Origin: an uncultured Verrucomicrobiota bacterium
GTDB lineage: Bacteria > Verrucomicrobiota > Verrucomicrobiia > Chthoniobacterales > SZAS-18
Length of the DNA stretch: 6,818 bases
NCBI GenBank assembly: GCA_937871685.1
Contig: CALMOL010000309.1
Span: forward strand, 3,367 to 10,184
Direction: 5' to 3'
Shown: one piece after another, positions 5,363 to 6,818 of the stretch
How the letters are laid out: each line of letters begins with the position of its first letter
Position numbering within the stretch: the stretch's first letter is position 1
Made by a program: the position numbers and the translations under genes
The notes under the pieces: model-generated
Database searches by the model: none
What the model was told of the DNA's origin: nothing
What the model saw: only the letters and a program-made list of their open reading frames with translations

Positions 5363-6818
5363 ATGGTCCACGTCTTCATGAGCAGCGCGGACACGAATTT
5401 CCCGGCATGCGCCAAAGGGGAAAAGGCGGGCGCGGCGCGGCGGGGATTCCAGGCGGCGCTGCTCTGCCTGCCGTTCGTCGCCGCGTTATTCTACCCGGGC
5501 GTCCCCCCCTGGGCTTCGTCCCGCGGGCTTTCCCTTTCCGTCTTCTGCGTCCTGATCGCGGCCGTGGCGCTTTACACGGCCGTTTTCGCGCTGGCCTTCC
5601 GTTCCGACGCGCCCGAGGCGGCGCCAGCCCCGCTGCGCCGGTGGCACGGCTGGCTGCTGGGCGGGCTGGTCGCCGCGGTCTTTTGCGGGAGCGCCAGCCG
5701 CGGCATGGAATTTTTCCCCGCGCTCGTCGACAGCGAGGCGGAAGACGCGTTGCGCCTTTCCGAGATGGCGCTTGAGCAAGCGCAGCAGGGCTACCTTGGC
5801 TTCTATCTGCGGCATCACATCGGATCCTACAATCTCGGCTTGGTTCCCCTCGTCGTGCCGGTGGTGGGCTTTCTCGGGCCGAGCCGGCTCGCTTACAAGT
5901 GGACCAACGCCGCGTTCTTCGCGCTGATGCTGGCGGGATTGGCCGTGTTGTTTGCCCGGACGACGGCGCGCCCGGGCACCCGGTGGACCGTGCTCCTGCT
6001 TCCCTTGGTCGCCGCGATCCTCCCCTCCCTTCAGATGTATCGCTGGCACGCGGTCTGCCTAGCGGGCTGCCTGGCCCTTCTCTCCGCGGCGAGCGCGTGG
6101 CGCCAGCCGGCGGGGAAGTTTCTCGCTCCCCTGGGGATGTTCCTTTGCTTGCTCGCGCTATATCACGGCCAAGTGATCTACCTGCCGGCGCTGCTGCTGC
6201 TGGCGGCTTGGCAGGCGCTCGTGCCTGGCGAGGGCGGCGTCGCCTGGGGCCGGGTGGCGATCCTGGCGGGATTTGCGCTGGCCACGGGAAGCGCCTTCGA
6301 GGTTTTGGGGAGGGCCGGGGTGCTTTCCAACCACATTCAGGGCGAGGCCGCGAACGAGGCGGGTGCGCTCGCCTTCTTCGGCCGGCCGGACAACCTCCAC
6401 CCCTTTTTCACGGGCGTGCTCGACATGCCGGTCCGCGCCTTCGGCTGGCCCTTGTGGGGTCTGGTGCTCCTCGGCGTGGCCGTCACGGTCGAGCGGGCGC
6501 GCGTCCACGTGGCGGACCGCGCGGCGCTGCTGCTATTCGGAGCGGGGTTTTCCCTCAATCTCGGGCTGCACAGCCTGATGAATCCCTCGCGCCACTGCTG
6601 GTTCCTCCTTCCCGGCCTGTGGCTCCTGCTCAACGGGGCCGCCGGCCTGGCGGGGCATCTGCGCGAGGTGTTTTCCCCGCGGCTCGGCACCGCGCTCGCC
6701 GTCGGCGCGCTCGGCCTGGTCGGCTGGAAGGAAACGGGCGCCTACCTCGACCGGGAAATGTATTACTGGCTGGACTCGGGGCCGCAGGTTTGGAACACGC
6801 GCCATCACCTCGACTACG
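5363..6818 (+). CDS. Polytopic membrane protein, possibly a GT-C-type glycosyltransferase (3' end outside window)
   Basis: The frame stays open from 5363 to the window edge, giving at least 485 residues without a stop, so the gene is incomplete. About 13-14 hydrophobic segments are visible, at roughly residues 30-46, 56-78, 97-109, 157-173, 180-198, 208-224, 229-243, 253-267, 270-286, 296-313, 361-377, 387-405, 411-430 and 442-455. The loop after the third segment is acidic (DSEAED at 123-128) and is followed by YLRHHIGSYNLGLVPLV and a Lys/Trp-containing helix start. An acidic first large external loop followed by many helices resembles GT-C-fold enzymes (ArnT/PMT-like family 39), but no diagnostic motif is certain. 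The ATG at 5363 follows purine-rich GAAAAAGAG; the in-frame ATG at 5378 (starting MSSADTNF) is equally possible. It is transcribed divergently from the substrate-binding protein, with no obvious shared role. I do not recognise the family with confidence. Confidence 0.7.
   Translation, partial: MVHVFMSSADTNFPACAKGEKAGAARRGFQAALLCLPFVAALFYPGVPPWASSRGLSLSVFCVLIAAVALYTAVFALAFRSDAPEAAPAPLRRWHGWLLGGLVAAVFCGSASRGMEFFPALVDSEAEDALRLSEMALEQAQQGYLGFYLRHHIGSYNLGLVPLVVPVVGFLGPSRLAYKWTNAAFFALMLAGLAVLFARTTARPGTRWTVLLLPLVAAILPSLQMYRWHAVCLAGCLALLSAASAWRQPAGKFLAPLGMFLCLLALYHGQVIYLPALLLLAAWQALVPGEGGVAWGRVAILAGFALATGSAFEVLGRAGVLSNHIQGEAANEAGALAFFGRPDNLHPFFTGVLDMPVRAFGWPLWGLVLLGVAVTVERARVHVADRAALLLFGAGFSLNLGLHSLMNPSRHCWFLLPGLWLLLNGAAGLAGHLREVFSPRLGTALAVGALGLVGWKETGAYLDREMYYWLDSGPQVWNTRHHLDY

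Noticed and set aside
5359..5775. A 138-codon plus-strand frame at the start of the membrane protein region
   Set aside because: It is in a different frame from the long open frame starting at 5363 and encodes an Arg/Gly/Pro-rich sequence; the hydrophobic frame is the real one.
1..6818. tRNA, rRNA, CRISPR array, transposase gene or toxin-antitoxin pair
   Set aside because: Scanned by eye for cloverleaf arms, regularly spaced direct repeats, transposase motifs and small paired ORFs; nothing supportable was found.

Overview
This is a GC-rich bacterial window (roughly two thirds G+C by eye). Gram-negative style genes are packed closely with almost no Shine-Dalgarno sequences. High G+C, weak ribosome binding sites, a REPIN-like hairpin repeat and aldarate catabolism genes would suit a Verrucomicrobiota (Opitutaceae-like) or similar lineage. 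That placement is an inference; no marker gene is present.

Layout. Bases 1-120 hold no gene but contain a perfect 14-bp G/C palindrome followed by a run of 12 C. A small HEAT-repeat protein follows (121-624). Next comes an open frame (658-1377) that is not a normal gene: its first ~95 codons are the middle of a GudP-type aldarate transporter, and its last ~140 codons are the C-terminal half of an L-talarate/galactarate dehydratase. Two intact genes follow on the same strand: glucarate dehydratase gudD (1349-2716) and 5-keto-4-deoxy-D-glucarate aldolase garL (2741-3526). A convergent intergenic region (3527-3753) carries a 36-bp perfect inverted repeat whose arms are themselves hairpins. On the minus strand lies a periplasmic substrate-binding protein resembling PgtC/AfuA (3754-5064). 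A repeat-bearing divergent intergenic region (5065-5362) separates it from a large polytopic membrane protein (5363 to the window edge, incomplete).

How the genes work together. GudD converts D-glucarate to 5-keto-4-deoxy-D-glucarate, which GarL splits to pyruvate and tartronate semialdehyde. The chimeric frame looks like what is left of two more members of the same operon: the uptake transporter, and a second dehydratase that would have fed galactarate or talarate into the same intermediate. One deletion fusing transporter to dehydratase, plus loss of the transporter N-terminus, would explain the arrangement. As written, the locus keeps the glucarate enzymes but has no intact transporter and no galactarate branch. 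An assembly error must be excluded before this is read as biology. The substrate-binding protein and the membrane protein show no evident link to aldarate catabolism.

No tRNA, rRNA, CRISPR array or transposase gene was seen. The most rewarding items are the double remnant at 658-1377, with a metal-ligand Glu changed to Lys, and the nested inverted repeat at 3572-3709.
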